From assembly GCA_013368375.1 (NCBI GenBank), contig JAACJP010000016.1, forward strand, positions 434,001-498,000: DNA of 64,000 nt, in the 5' to 3' direction. The DNA is from Tricholomella constricta. Taxonomy: Eukaryota; Basidiomycota; Agaricomycetes; Agaricales; Lyophyllaceae. Shown here piece after piece: positions 35,201 through 45,571 of the stretch. The notes under the pieces are model-generated. The model was not told the origin of the DNA. It searched no databases and saw only the letters and a program-made list of their open reading frames with translations. Both the position numbers and the translations under genes were made by a program. Positions within the stretch are counted from its first letter, which is position 1. Every line of letters starts with the position of its first letter.

Positions 35201-36411
35201 AACCCCGCCGCCAACTCCCCGTCGGACAGCTGCAGCCGCTCCCAATCCCCGAAGGTCGTTGGAACGTCGTATCGGTGGACTTCATCACCGAGCTCCCCGA
35301 GTCCAACGGCCACGACGCGATCATGAACGTCGTGGATTCAGTCGGAAAGCGAGCGCACTTCATCGCATCGCACACGACCTGTTCGGCCTTGGGAGCTGCC
35401 AACCTCTACCGTCGTCACGTCTGGAAGCTGCACGGTCTCCCCGACGCATTCGTCTCCGATCGAGGTCCACAGTTCGTCGCCGAGTTCAAGCGCGAGCTGT
35501 ACCGACTCCTGGGTATCAAGCTGTCGGCTTCGACGGCGTACCACCCGCAGACCGACGGGCAGACTGAGCGCGTCAACCAGGAGCTGGAACAATTCCTGCG
35601 GGTCTTCTGCAACGAGCGCCAGAACGACTGGGAGGACCTGCTGCCCGACGCCGAGTTCAGTTACAACAACCACGTACACTCGGCGACGGAGCAGACCCCC
35701 TTCCTGCTCGACACTGGTCGGCATCTGCGCATGGGCTTTGAGCCGCGTAAGGGCGCTTCCAAGAACGAGTCGGCCGAAGAGTTTGTGGAGCGCATGAAGG
35801 AAGCCCAGGAGGAAGCTAAGGCGGCGCTTGCAAAAGCAAAGGACGACATGGAGCGGTATTACAACCAGCGACACGCCCCAGCGCCCGACTACCAGCCTGG
35901 CGACAAGGTGTACTTGGATGCGGCCGACATTTCTACGACCCGACCGTCTAAGAAGTTGTCGCATCGCTACCTCGGCCCTTTCGTCGTGCAAAGGCGAGTC
36001 GGTCCGCTCGCATATCGCCTTCTGTTGCCTCAGTCCATGAAGCGCATCCATCCGGTCTTCCACGTCGTAAAGCTTGTCCCCGCCGTCGCGGACCCCATCG
36101 AAGGTCGGCAGTCCGATCCACCGCCGCCCCCAGATATCATCAACGACGAGCCCCACTACGAAGTCCACAAAATCCTCGACAGCCGCATCTTTCGCAAGAA
36201 ACTCCAGTACAAGATCTTGTGGAAAGGCTACGGCTACGAAGAAGCTTCGTGGGAGCCCCGGGAGAATGTCGTCGCCCCCGACCTGGTGCGAAAATTCCAC
36301 CGCGACAATCCCGATGCTGCGCGCCACATCCGTGGCATCTTCACTCTGTCCCCCGCTGTCTTCGCCACCGTCACCCCGCACCGAGCCGTTGCGATTCAAG
36401 AGGGGGGGTGA
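32215..36411 (+). pseudogene. Element C pol, near-intact, interrupted by a 171-bp insertion
   Basis: Retropepsin (LVDSGATGCF, LILGFTWL), RT with CVYLDDILIYT, RNase H start (EADSSDFATGAVLS, NYEIHDKEMLAIIRSLEE), then a foreign 171 bp at 34384-34554 containing stops, then RNase H end (TDHKNLEYF, DALSRR), HHCC zinc (HHDSKIAGHPGRWK, CDMCLRTK), integrase (SVDFITELP, VSDRGPQF, HPQTDGQTERVN) and chromodomain (VHKILDSRIFRKKLQYKILW). The stop codon TGA abuts the 3' LTR with no spacer, and the polypurine tract lies inside the last codons. Apart from the insertion the frame is open, so this copy was recently active. Confidence 0.92.
34384..34554. other. 171-bp insertion of unknown origin in element C RNase H
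   Basis: The related copy at 56-60 kb reads ...SLEEWRNFVEGAKHK without a break. Here LEE (ends 34383) and WRHFVEGTKHK (starts 34555) are separated by 171 bp, 57 codons, that contain in-frame stops. Edges are gaccgcc...gatttag, with no terminal inverted repeat and no clear duplication. It is not a GT-AG intron at these exact edges. The origin is unknown. Confidence 0.7.
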
Positions 36412-36881
36412 TGTTAGGGGAACTCCCTTTCGCGCCCTCCGACGCTCACCGATCGTCCCCCCGCTCATGCGATCGCTCCCCCGACCGTCCGCGATCACGA
36501 CCCCCGACGCTCTGACCCAAGCGTCGGTGTATATACTTACACACTTCCTGTCGCTTCCCATCTCTCCCTGCGCGCGCCTGACGCCGATCCCGACCACCCG
36601 ACATCCCGACGTCGGCTGCCCCAACTCGTGCCCGTACCCTGAGCCACGAGGATCGGACAGCGTCGGGAACGTGTCCATACACGCGCTGCAGACCATTCCT
36701 TGATTATGATGTACAGTACTCGTATATAGTCGGCCCACTGGCATTGGGGATCCTTAGTCTATTCTCTTCGGATTCCCCTCTGCCAGGTAAGCCCCTCTTT
36801 ACATTCCTCACTGTACTTAATATAACTTCGGATTCCCCTCTGCCAGTACGACTCCGCTCTGCTCGTGAGGTCGCCCTAACA
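36412..36881 (+). repeat. 3' LTR of element C
   Basis: Same length as the 5' copy, with three transitions between them (0.6%). It is followed by ctgcc, then element A resumes. Confidence 0.95.
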
Positions 36882-36886
36882 CTGCC

Positions 36887-37805
36887 AAGCTCGATCGTAA
36901 GCGATCGCGACTCTAAGTTTACGTCGCGCTGGTGGCGCAAACTACATAAATTATTAGGAGCTAAGCTCCTAATGTCGACATCTTTCCATCCTCAGACGGA
37001 TGGGCAGACGGAGCGAGCCAATTGTAGTATTGGCCAGATATTTCGCGCCGTTGTGAGGCATGACCAAAAGGATTGGGTAGATTGTATACCCATGGCTGAG
37101 TTCGCGATAAATGCGAGCGTATCGGCTACCACCAAGTTCGCTCCATTTGAGCTGAATATTGGATACATGCCGTCCATGTTGAAAGAGATACGCTCAGACA
37201 GCATAATACCGAAGGGAATTCGAGAGTACGCTGAACGCGCATTGCAGAACATAGCGGAGGCACATGACGCTATAATCGAAGCGCGCGTATTTCAAACGCG
37301 CGAGGCAAACAGGCGTCGATCCGCTGGTCCAGAAATAAAGGGGGGTGACTTGGTGTATTTATCCACCAAGAACTTGGACCTTCCCAAGGGACGCGCCCGT
37401 AAATTGTGCCCGAAATTCGTAGGGCCCTACAAAGTACTGAAGGCCATGCCAGACACGTCGAACTATACATGGGAATTACCTACGGCACTCATGGAGCGCC
37501 GGATACATCCAACATTTCATATATCGACATTGCGTCCATACTACGCAACAAATGATACGATGTTTCCTAATAGAACTCATCCGGAGCCCTACGATTTTGG
37601 GGCGCCGGATAATCACGAATGGTTCGTAGAAGACATTTTGGGCCATAGATGGACCCAAAATAATACTGTGGAATATCAGGTCAGGTGGAGCCTGGGAGAC
37701 ACCACCTGGGAACCGCACACCAATTGTAACAAGTTAGCGGCACTTGATCGCTACTTGGAATTGCAAGGGGTGAAGAGCGCGTTGAGATTACCGCGACGAA
37801 CCTAG
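36887..37805 (+). pseudogene. Element A integrase, C-terminal part
   Basis: Joins 30387 in phase (CC + A). Carries SSIVSDRDSKF with the second catalytic Asp and HPQTDGQTERAN with the Glu, the GPYKVLKAMP/HPTFHISTLRPY C-terminal region, and a weak chromodomain-like end (VEDILGHRW, VEYQVRWSLGDTTWEPHTN). The stop follows RLPRRT. This segment itself has no break. Confidence 0.88.
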
Positions 37806-37933
37806 AATGTGGCGCGGTCATGTGACCATGGCGATCAGGAAAATTACATAACCATCAAAAGTTATGACAGAAGGTTAAATATGTTTGGCGCTGGACGCGC
37901 AACCGATTTTCGACCCTTTCAACACAAACCAAC

Positions 37934-40884
37934 ATGTACCCCAGCCAAGTACTAACTTCCAGCAACGACACGATTCGGGGCGGCGACAGCCGCACCGACC
38001 AGCAAAACTCGAACCCGGGGCCGAGTTCAAGTGGGGAGGGAGTGCAGGGGCGCGCGGAAAATGCGCCCCTGCCCCCAACTTACATGGGCTCGCAGCCCCA
38101 ATTATACCAATATCCTCCGGTTGGCCATATGAGCCAACCGCCCCATCAAGGGCAACAACCATTTCCGACGGTTGGCCATATGAGCCAACCGCACCACCAA
38201 GGGCAACAACCACCTATGGGTGGTTTTTATCCGCCAGGGCTGGCATTCCAACAGATGCCATCAATGGCGGGTTTCATGGGGTACCCGCAACCGACGTGGT
38301 ACCCCCAAATGTCCATGCAGCCTGTACCGCACAATACGCGGTACAACGAGTCGGAGAAGATGGAGGTAGACGACCAAAGTCGTCTGCAAGCAAATGTTCC
38401 GCCGGCGCAAGTGGTGCGCGGTGAACCGGTGCGGCAACATGTCGCACCGAATGCAGATGACAAAGTGTCATCGGCGTCGAGTTTGCGGAGGATGGCAGAC
38501 GATCGCAGAGTATCGCCTGCTTCAAGTTCGAGGAGACCATTCGCAGACGATGGTCTCCTTTCTTCTCTCTTGGACCGATTGGAAGACGCGGGTATTCACC
38601 GCGAATTTTGTGATTTCTTGGACGATGGAATGGCGCAGCTGGTTATAACCCAGCTGCTTGATGCATACGATGGAGCTCGCGTGGATTTGAGACGCGTGAA
38701 AGCGAGAGAAGCGGCCATGGCTGAGCAACTCAGCCTGGCAAGAAAACGGCTGGCAGTAGCGTCGCTGGATCGCGGGGAGGGACCATCGTCCCGACCCATA
38801 AAAAGGCAGCAAACGGAGGTGCGTCGAGAAGAACGCACCTCTTACGAGCCGAGACGACAAGAGAGGAGCGAGCCCAGGCGTCCAGAACGACGCCTGGAAC
38901 AGGAGAATCGGCGGTACAACTGCCACCCCGACCAGGAAGTGTGGCGTGATGAACGCCCACTTGATTATGGTTCTCAACGGGAAGAGCGCCGCGAGGATCA
39001 AGGGACGCGCGAAGTGCGCCCCTTACCTGCTCGAGAAATCGAGCGCACGGCGTCGACATCGTCGACGTCAGCGGAAACAAAGCCGCAAAACCTATCCGGA
39101 GTGTTACCGCCCCCGGGAGAAAGCCGGGTGCGGAACCCAGAACGAGGTTCTCAGAAGAAGGAACCTGTTGGCAAATATACGTTGCCAGCGCCAGCCCCTG
39201 CACCACCTAGTACGATGGTGCAGCCCCCAACGCCGCCATCCAAAGGCAAACAGAAGGCCTCGGATCCATATGCCGAGGCTATGGATGAATCGGACTGGGG
39301 TGAGTCGTCTGACAACGACAAGCCTGTCAGCAAGAAGAAGGCTGCCGGGCAAAAGCAGCATCGCATATGGCTCGCAAAGCTGAGAAGGAGATGCCGGGGC
39401 GGATCCCTGACGAGCTCGGGGTGGTCTTCATCAACGACCGCCACGAGAGGGACAACCGTTTTTGGGATATGTTAGTGCGGACGATATATGTATCGTCCGC
39501 CCAGAATCGTGCCTATGCACTAGGCACCGCAGCTCAAATATCCGAAAGCGAGTTGGAGACGGGAATTGTTTCCCGTCCCCCATCGGGACGGCTATATGCC
39601 GTCGCACCATGCGGGTTCCCAATGAACCCTCGTGAAGTTGATCAGTTGTATGCACTGATCAACGATCGGCGCCCCGGCGTGACGGATGAAGAGCGGGCAG
39701 AGGCCTTTATGCTCTTTAGGGAGTTCCGGTGAGTCTCCCTCTCGGTAGCGCCCCATTTGTGCGACCGATCCATGGCTCGAGCAGCCATGGATGAATTTAG
39801 GAGCGTCAACCGACCGTTCGATACATGGTCACCCATTTGGCAGGCCGCACCAATTAGGCGGCCTGGGAGGGCATTCGAATATAGGCCGGACAAGCCTACA
39901 CGAGGCGCTGGCCTTCCTCAGCCAGGCCCCAACCATGCCCTCGATGTCGAGCACTGGTGCCGACATATGATTCACCATGGGCGTATTGGTTCAAAGAACC
40001 AATACGGAGGAATTGTCATGGACTACCGGTTCCGCGTACATAGGCGCGGAACTTGGGGATACTTGTTGGCGAATGTACTGGCGCCAACTACCCACAGCAT
40101 GCGGTCATGGTTCATGCAACTTTTTGCGACCATTACCGCGCGGCCATACCTCTACTCAGAGGCTGTGGCCGCCTATAACGAGGCCAACCCAGATTGGCCT
40201 TTCACACCGATCGAAGGCCCTGAGGTTACCATACCTCGCATCCAAGTGATCCCTCCGGAGGTGCGGATCACTGAACAAGGTGTCTTGCAACACCTTATCA
40301 ACATTGGTATTCCAGTAAGCTGGATACATCATAGCTACACTTATGGTCTACATTATTTAGACCATAACTACTCTAACTCAGGTCCCTATAAGGACCTGTT
40401 CCGCAATGTTGACGACGATCGAGTTCGTCGTCTAGATGAAATGGGCGTCCCGCCCGCCATCCCTGAGTGGGATGGGTGGTACCATCCCACCACCGATGAC
40501 ATCACGCGCATCCAAACACTGATGCACGTGGAATTCCAGACCGAATCACTAGACTGTCTAGTGAGTTCAGAATGGATGTTTGTGGGTGAAGACCCACACT
40601 TCCGAGGACTCCGTGTTCGGGTGGGGGAATATCTCCCCCCAGGCCTGCATCACCCAGCTTCATCGGGATCGACGTCCATCAACGTCGAAATGGCGGACCC
40701 GGCGGCAGCTATACCTGCCCCCGCGACACCTTCCACAGTCGTGGCAGCTCCAACTGGAGCTACCGAAACCCAAGTGGACCCCGTGTCCACCCTTACAGGG
40801 CCTTTATCACTGGCGGTGATTACCACCAGCCAGGGTCCGGTGGACAACAACACCACCGACCCCGACACAGTGATGGAGTCATAG
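37934..40884 (+). pseudogene. Element A accessory ORF region downstream of integrase (ORF3)
   Basis: First frame 37934-39475 (MYPSQVLTSSNDT) is Gln/Pro-rich with a repeated VGHMSQPPHQGQQP, then a helical part (LLSSLLDRLEDAGIHREFCD) and a very Arg/Glu-rich part. From 39367 a second frame takes over (MARKAEKEMPGRIPDELG, FWDMLVRTIYVSSAQNRAYALGT) and, after a TGA at 39730 and a 24-bp gap, continues as MDEFRSVNRPFDTWSPIWQ, GPNHALDVEHWCRHM, PEWDGWYHPTTDDI to 40884. The two switches may be mutations or unseen introns. I see no signal peptide, transmembrane segment or fusion motif, so the env position is not matched by env features. The function is unknown. Confidence 0.6.
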
Positions 40885-41241
40885 GTCGGGGAGACAACCT
40901 AATCCCCCCGTCAACGAACCGACCTCGACACGTAGGGCGTACCGCCGGGGCGACCGCCATTGTCAGGTGCAGACCACCTGACTCCCGAGGAGCACTCCGC
41001 AGGTTGCGTATTAACGCAACATTGGATGTCCTCACCACCACTCATTGTCGCACGGCACTTTGAGGCCGTGCAGTGGCGCTAATGCATCCACTTGTCGTTA
41101 AGTCAATAATACGTATCATACCTACGTATTCTTGCATTATTTGATAGGTCTAGGTCGCCGGGACCTAGACCCTCCTTTTACTCTTTTTTTTTCTGCCCAA
41201 CTCCCTGGTGAAGATCGCTACACGTGATCTTAAAGGGGGTA

Positions 41242-41459
41242 TGTAAGGGCGCCCACTATCTTATCTAATATTGGTTATCTAATCGTATCTTATCGAGACA
41301 ATTACGCTATTGTTTGGCAACACCTTCTGGTGTTGCCTATTTAATTCACTACATTAAATAAGTATAGACAACCTTGTACACCTATACGTAGCAATCAGAC
41401 TTGTCAAGCTTACGTCTAGTGTGAACAACAAGGTCCCTAACATCTGTAACTTTGTTACA
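41242..41459 (+). repeat. 3' LTR of element A (218 bp)
   Basis: Begins TGTAAGGGCG after the polypurine tract and ends TTTGTTACA. The end point is set by similarity to 13803-13856 and by the point where transposase coding resumes. A perfect 9-bp hairpin (GGCAACACC-TTCT-GGTGTTGCC) lies at 41316-41337. An alternative end at 41442 (CCCTAACA) is possible. Confidence 0.75.
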
Positions 41460-42943
41460 GTCGGACAGGCAATTGAATTTGAGACACTCAGTGCGAACCT
41501 TTGACACGTCTTCATAACCTCGGTCCTCCAGAATATGAGCTGTTCCCTTGAAGACACCAGTGTGTGGGTGGCCAGGTGGGAAATAGAAGTTGTGTGGTGT
41601 TCCGTCTGCGAAGGTACCGTGTCCCATCCGAACTTTAACCTTGACCAGCTTCCCATCCTTATCATAGACAACTTTTCCATCCTCTCCCTGCAGCTTGACT
41701 TTGACACCCCAGTTGGTACCCTCCTTCGGCGTGTTCTTTGGCATTTTACGAGCAGAGATCGCGTCGTCGGCGCACTTGAGGTGTGAAGGTGCATTGTCAT
41801 AAATGAAAATGTGGTCATACTCTGGGTAGTCCCTCATCAGGATTGCCATTGCCCTTTCCACCTGTTCGAGGACATCAACATGATCGAAAAAGCCATCCCG
41901 ATTCTTGCCAGGACGGAAGATGACACGAGCATTCTCCTTCCCGTCCTTCGACTGGAGAAAACCGAAATCCGCGGAAACATAATCACCCACCATTAATAAA
42001 ACACCTCCTCCCTTCGCATACGGCTGTGGTGACGAGTCTGCCTTCACCCATTGCGAGGTCCGCTGGTCGTTCACATAGAAAATTGATTTGTTGTGGAACC
42101 ACACAATAATCTGACATGTGCCGTTGGATTCCGTCTCAATCCTGATTTCCTCGACGTTATCTGTGGTCCAGGAGTGCATCCTTCCCTCGATTGAGTATCA
42201 CTTTGTCAAGAACACAGTGTTTCAGTATTTCATGACATCATCGCGCTCGTGCCCATCAACATACAGCCCTCGATGATCCTTCACCCATCGATAGCCTATT
42301 TTCTTCATCCACCGCTTCGCTGTCGCCAGTGAGATCGTCTTTACAATGCCATGCTTCTGTTTTACATCAGGTCGGTTCAGATAGTCCACGATGTTGGCCG
42401 CGCTGACATATTTTCCGACACTCTGCAGGTGGAGTTGGATATACTGGGCCAGTTTGTCATCGGTCTCAATCTTTGACCTCGTCCACTTGCCATATGGATT
42501 GACCGGCACCTGTCGTCCCTCAACGAACTTCTTGGCCTGATCTCCAAGCCGCCGCACATGTCCAGGCTTCTTCCCATGTGCCTGAGCTGCCTTGATGATG
42601 CCATCCACTGACCCTTTGTTGCTGACTGCGCACCCGTGTACAGGTCAAAGAAGGTCTGTATCTCCTGCAGATGTCGTAATGTCCATGAATTAATCTTTGG
42701 GGCCTTGTATCCCTTGCAATCTCCAGCAGCAGGAGGCCGAAGAATTGCCTGGATTTCACGAAGGGCCTCTGCAACACGAGCTTCCGTGGGAGGCTTTCTC
42801 TCATTCCACGCAGTGCCAGTGCCTTGTGAGTGTGACCCCTTTCCATTCTCCTTGTCCGAATCCGAGTCTGAGTTTGAGTCCGATCCTGAGCTGACTTTCT
42901 CTGCTCCAGGAACATCAAGCTCATTTCCATCCACACACAACAC
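41460..42943 (-). pseudogene. DDE transposase gene, truncated by element A
   Basis: On the minus strand the N-terminal region has a Ser/Asp-rich run, then a helix-turn-helix-like domain (KKPGHVRRLGDQAKKFVEG, ISLATAKRWMKKIGYRW). It then has a DDE core: IIVWFHNKSIFYVND, VGDYVSADFG, HIFIYDNAPSHLKCADDA (second Asp), and FPPGHPHTGVFKGTAHILEDRG. Breaks are one frame change near 42610, and TGA stops at 42222-42224 (MKY*NTVF) and one a few codons later (LTK*YSI). Coding ends abruptly at SDCN where the LTR begins, so the third catalytic acid region is missing. It looks like the IS630/Tc1-related transposases common in agaricomycetes. The missing end is not found at the other side of A. Confidence 0.8.
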
Positions 42944-42949
42944 GTCAAC

Positions 42950-43881
42950 ATAAACCTCTTCACCCAGACCAAATTCTTGACTCCGACTTCCCGCCCTTTT
43001 TGAATTTTGCTTTCAGAGTTTTCTTCGTGTTTGGTATAGCCCATTTCCCAAGGTTCTTTAGGTTCCCTAAAGCCCTTTTAGGTATGTCGTGTAGTTTAGG
43101 ATGCATCGAATACAATGTGAGTTCACGATTATTGAGATGGATACCAGAATATATGTGTATTTTGCTAATGGCCTCGAAAAATGTGACCAAATCAAAAATC
43201 CAACCCCGCAGACCTTTCCTGATCTACTATATCTAGGACTGCTTGGGACGCGATTGATTGATTTCGCGCAATAGCTAATGCCATTAGGATTTTGGTGAAA
43301 TCTGTCAAAATGTCACGCAAAATCACGTGATATGAGCGCGTTGTGCGTGCGCCCTACCTAGTATCTTAGCAGCTATGAATGCGTTACTAAGGAGAGAAAT
43401 GAAGTGTATGAAACTATGACGTAGTGACCGTGACATCAAAGCCGACGGCACTCACCATCGCCAGGCGGCGCGCTTCATCGCGTCCTTCTCGCTCTGCGTC
43501 GGCGCCGGCGCCGTCTGCTCCTAAGCCTCCGCTGTAACCTCTCTTTCTCCTTCTCCCTCCCACTATCCCTATCCCTATCCCTCTCTGGCTCTCCATGCGC
43601 ACGACCTGCGGCGGCCCCGCACTCCCAGTCACATTCGCATTCGCACTCGCACTCCACTCGACCTCCTCCAACTCCTCCTTTCTGATCACATCGATCTCGC
43701 CCTGGACGACGGCCCCGTCCAGCTATCGATGAATCATGCTGGATGAGGTCTGTGGTAAGTTGAGCCAGTGCTGTGCGTATGCGGAGACGACGTGAGGAAG
43801 AATGAGGAAGAGGAGGAAGGGGATGAAGAGGAAGACGAGGCACAGCAAAACCCATGTCCGAAAACCGCCCAACGCACGTAC
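42950..43881. other. Non-coding or unresolved stretch
   Basis: Contains the probable 5' flank of the transposase gene and AT-rich DNA. An Arg/Glu-rich frame on the minus strand (43475-43700) is driven by a (ctccc/ctatccc)-type simple sequence at 43540-43600 and is not credible as a gene. Confidence 0.4.
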
Positions 43882-44035
43882 CTTTTCGAAGACTCGCTTG
43901 GGGTCTTTCCTGGAAACATGATGCTCTTCGGAATCTCATCCATGACTTCCATGATCTGCGCGATGTGATCGTCGTCCTGGCTGTCCGCGAGCTTGAAGCG
44001 TATTCGCCGCCCGTGATGGCCTCGAATGTCTGTTC
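43882..44035 (-). pseudogene. SR-protein kinase (SRPK) fragment, C-terminal lobe part
   Basis: Minus-strand coding gives FEAITGGEYA, then after a one-base slip DSQDDDHIAQIMEVMDEIPKS and IMFPGK, ending at a GTACGT donor (43881-43876). This matches the SRPK segment after the catalytic domain's WSVACV exon, where family members read FELITGDYLF and DHIAQ. The remaining downstream exons are not recognisable. Confidence 0.65.
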
Positions 44036-44349
44036 CGTGTTCGCAGAGCCATGGTAGGAAAGGATTTGCGCGGACGTATGCAGTCAGTGCATGGGGAGGA
44101 CACGGGCAGATGGAGATACGGACGCGGACGAGGACGAGGACACGAACACGGAACGAGAGGAGGTATCATTAAGGAGGAGAAGGCAAGCGAGACCTTCAGC
44201 TTTCAGCATCGGTGTACCACATATGTTGAGACAAGGAAAGCCCCACAGAGCAAGAGAGGAAGGGGAGATGGAGAGCGCTGCATTTGCGAATGTGGGAAAC
44301 GGGAGTCGGCGCTTTGCGCGCATATATCGAGTTGGGCTAACCTCAATGT

Positions 44350-44480
44350 CCATCACAGCGACCTGGACGGAACACCCCTTCACGGACGATATCCAGACGC
44401 GACATACCGCTGCCTCGAGGTCTTACTCGGCGCCAAATGGGGACCCAGTGCGAATATTTGGAGTGTTGCGTGTGTGGTAA
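44350..44480 (+). pseudogene. SR-protein kinase (SRPK) fragment, activation-segment part
   Basis: Plus-strand coding gives ATWTEHPFTDDIQTR, then in the next frame TYRCLEVLLGAKWGPSANIWSVACV ending at a GTAAGT donor at 44481. These are the SRPK activation segment and APE-equivalent region. The one-base frame slip at about 44405 breaks it. The next kinase segment lies about 300 bp to the left on the opposite strand. No start or ATP-binding lobe is visible. Confidence 0.7.
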
Positions 44481-44485
44481 GTGTC

Positions 44486-45571
44486 GTCGTCTCTTCATGC
44501 CTGCTTGTGCGCTTTCTCATTTTGTTCTCTGTCCGCTTTTCGTCTGCAGTCAATGTCGATGAGGGGTGCTGCTGCGCATTATTGCCTCACTACCTGCCTC
44601 GCCGTTTCATCCATCTGTTGCACCCTTTTTCTTAAATTCTTTCTTTTCTTTTCCCTCCTCTAGGTACGTCTTCACTGCCACGACGTCCACGCTCATCCTT
44701 ACTTTTGTACATGGATTCTCGCGGCCCTCACCTGGTATCGGATTCTAAGGCTATGTATCCACTGCCTCTTCTTCAGTAGCCTCCTCCTGAGGCTGCAACT
44801 AGGGGGTCAAATTTCACATCAGCTAGACAACTCGCTGCACAAATGACTGGGTCAGGCTCAGATGGTACGGTTTGTCAGGAGGCTCCGAAGTCCTTACCCT
44901 ACTGTCGTGGAGCTATGGCGTCCCGGATTCATCCTAATGACCGCTAATTGCCTTGATCAGGTTCTTCAACGGCTTCACGGTCATCCTAACATTGGAGCTC
45001 CAAAACCGGGTTGCTCCCGTGTATCAGAAGTTCGGGCTTTCGCCTCAGATCAACTCAGGTTCTATCAGGGGTCTAGAATTCTCACTAACAGAAGCCTATA
45101 AACGGTGACTGCAGCTGCATCTGGGTGTGTATCAGGAGTTAGTAATGACGGAGATCAGTCAGTATGTCGGCAAAAACATAAGTTGCCGTACTTCTTCTGA
45201 GAGCGATCATAACGACTACTCTCACATTCACCTTCTCGTGCACATCCATGACTAGTGGTCTGACTTCTATGTCATCAATCCCATCCATCCGAAGACATCA
45301 GGCCCGGGCTGAGGTGAAACGCCTTCTCGCAGAAGGCTGTGGTCCAGCAAGTTGGTTTCCCCTGATCTCGTCTGTATTTCAGTGCACGTCACCAACTTCG
45401 CGTTGATGCCGAAAATGGTTTTCACACAGACTGACGCGTCGCCTCCCATGTCCGGAATTTTCCAAGGCTTGCATCTTCTTCCGGCAACTACGTACAACTG
45501 ACACGACGTCTCGAGGCAGCTTAGAATATTTAATGAGCCAGCCTCAGACTGATCGTGCCAGACCATCTATC
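44486..45571. other. Intergenic, no supported gene
   Basis: About 1.1 kb without a convincing ORF or RNA gene. The last ~150 bp before 45572 include gaatatttaatgagc, a possible weak TATA region for the laccase. Confidence 0.4.

Larger units (their letters stand above)
30388..36881 (+). mobile_element. Gypsy element C (6.5 kb, chromodomain type), youngest of the stack
   Basis: Two 470-bp LTRs (30388-30857, 36412-36881) begin TGTTAGGGG and end GCCCTAACA, differ at only three positions, and are flanked by ctgcc on both sides. Gag and pol are on the plus strand. Pol is open except for one 171-bp insertion in RNase H. A related truncated copy lies at 56299-59734. Confidence 0.95.
13803..41459 (+). 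mobile_element. Gypsy element A: old outer element, split by elements B and C
   Basis: Pieces in order: 5' LTR remnant (13803-13856), gag (about 13895-17028), protease to RNase H (to 19311), integrase N-part (29814-30387), integrase C-part (36887-37805), extra ORF region (37934-40884), 3' LTR (41242-41459). Element B sits at 19312-29808 flanked by ctccc, and C at 30388-36881 flanked by ctgcc. Deleting each with one copy of its duplication rejoins A in phase across both junctions. The polypurine tract taaagggggt directly precedes the 3' LTR. The 5' LTR is mostly lost or diverged, in keeping with the greater age of A. Confidence 0.88.

Noticed and set aside
35338..36744. 468-codon minus-strand frame in element C
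   Set aside because: Lies antisense to conserved integrase and LTR sequence with no own domain and no splice or start support, unlike the antisense gene of element B.
37934..40884. Env glycoprotein in element A
   Set aside because: Position fits, but there is no signal peptide, transmembrane helix, fusion peptide or Cys pattern, so it is described only as an accessory ORF region.
41443..41459. Treating tctgtaactttgttaca as flanking DNA rather than LTR
   Set aside because: The same words follow the LTR remnant at 13840-13856, and transposase coding resumes only after 41459, so they more likely belong to the LTR; this remains uncertain.
43475..43939. Arg/Glu-rich minus-strand frame of 154 codons
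   Set aside because: Its basic run comes from simple-sequence DNA, and its first part is an out-of-frame reading of the kinase fragment.
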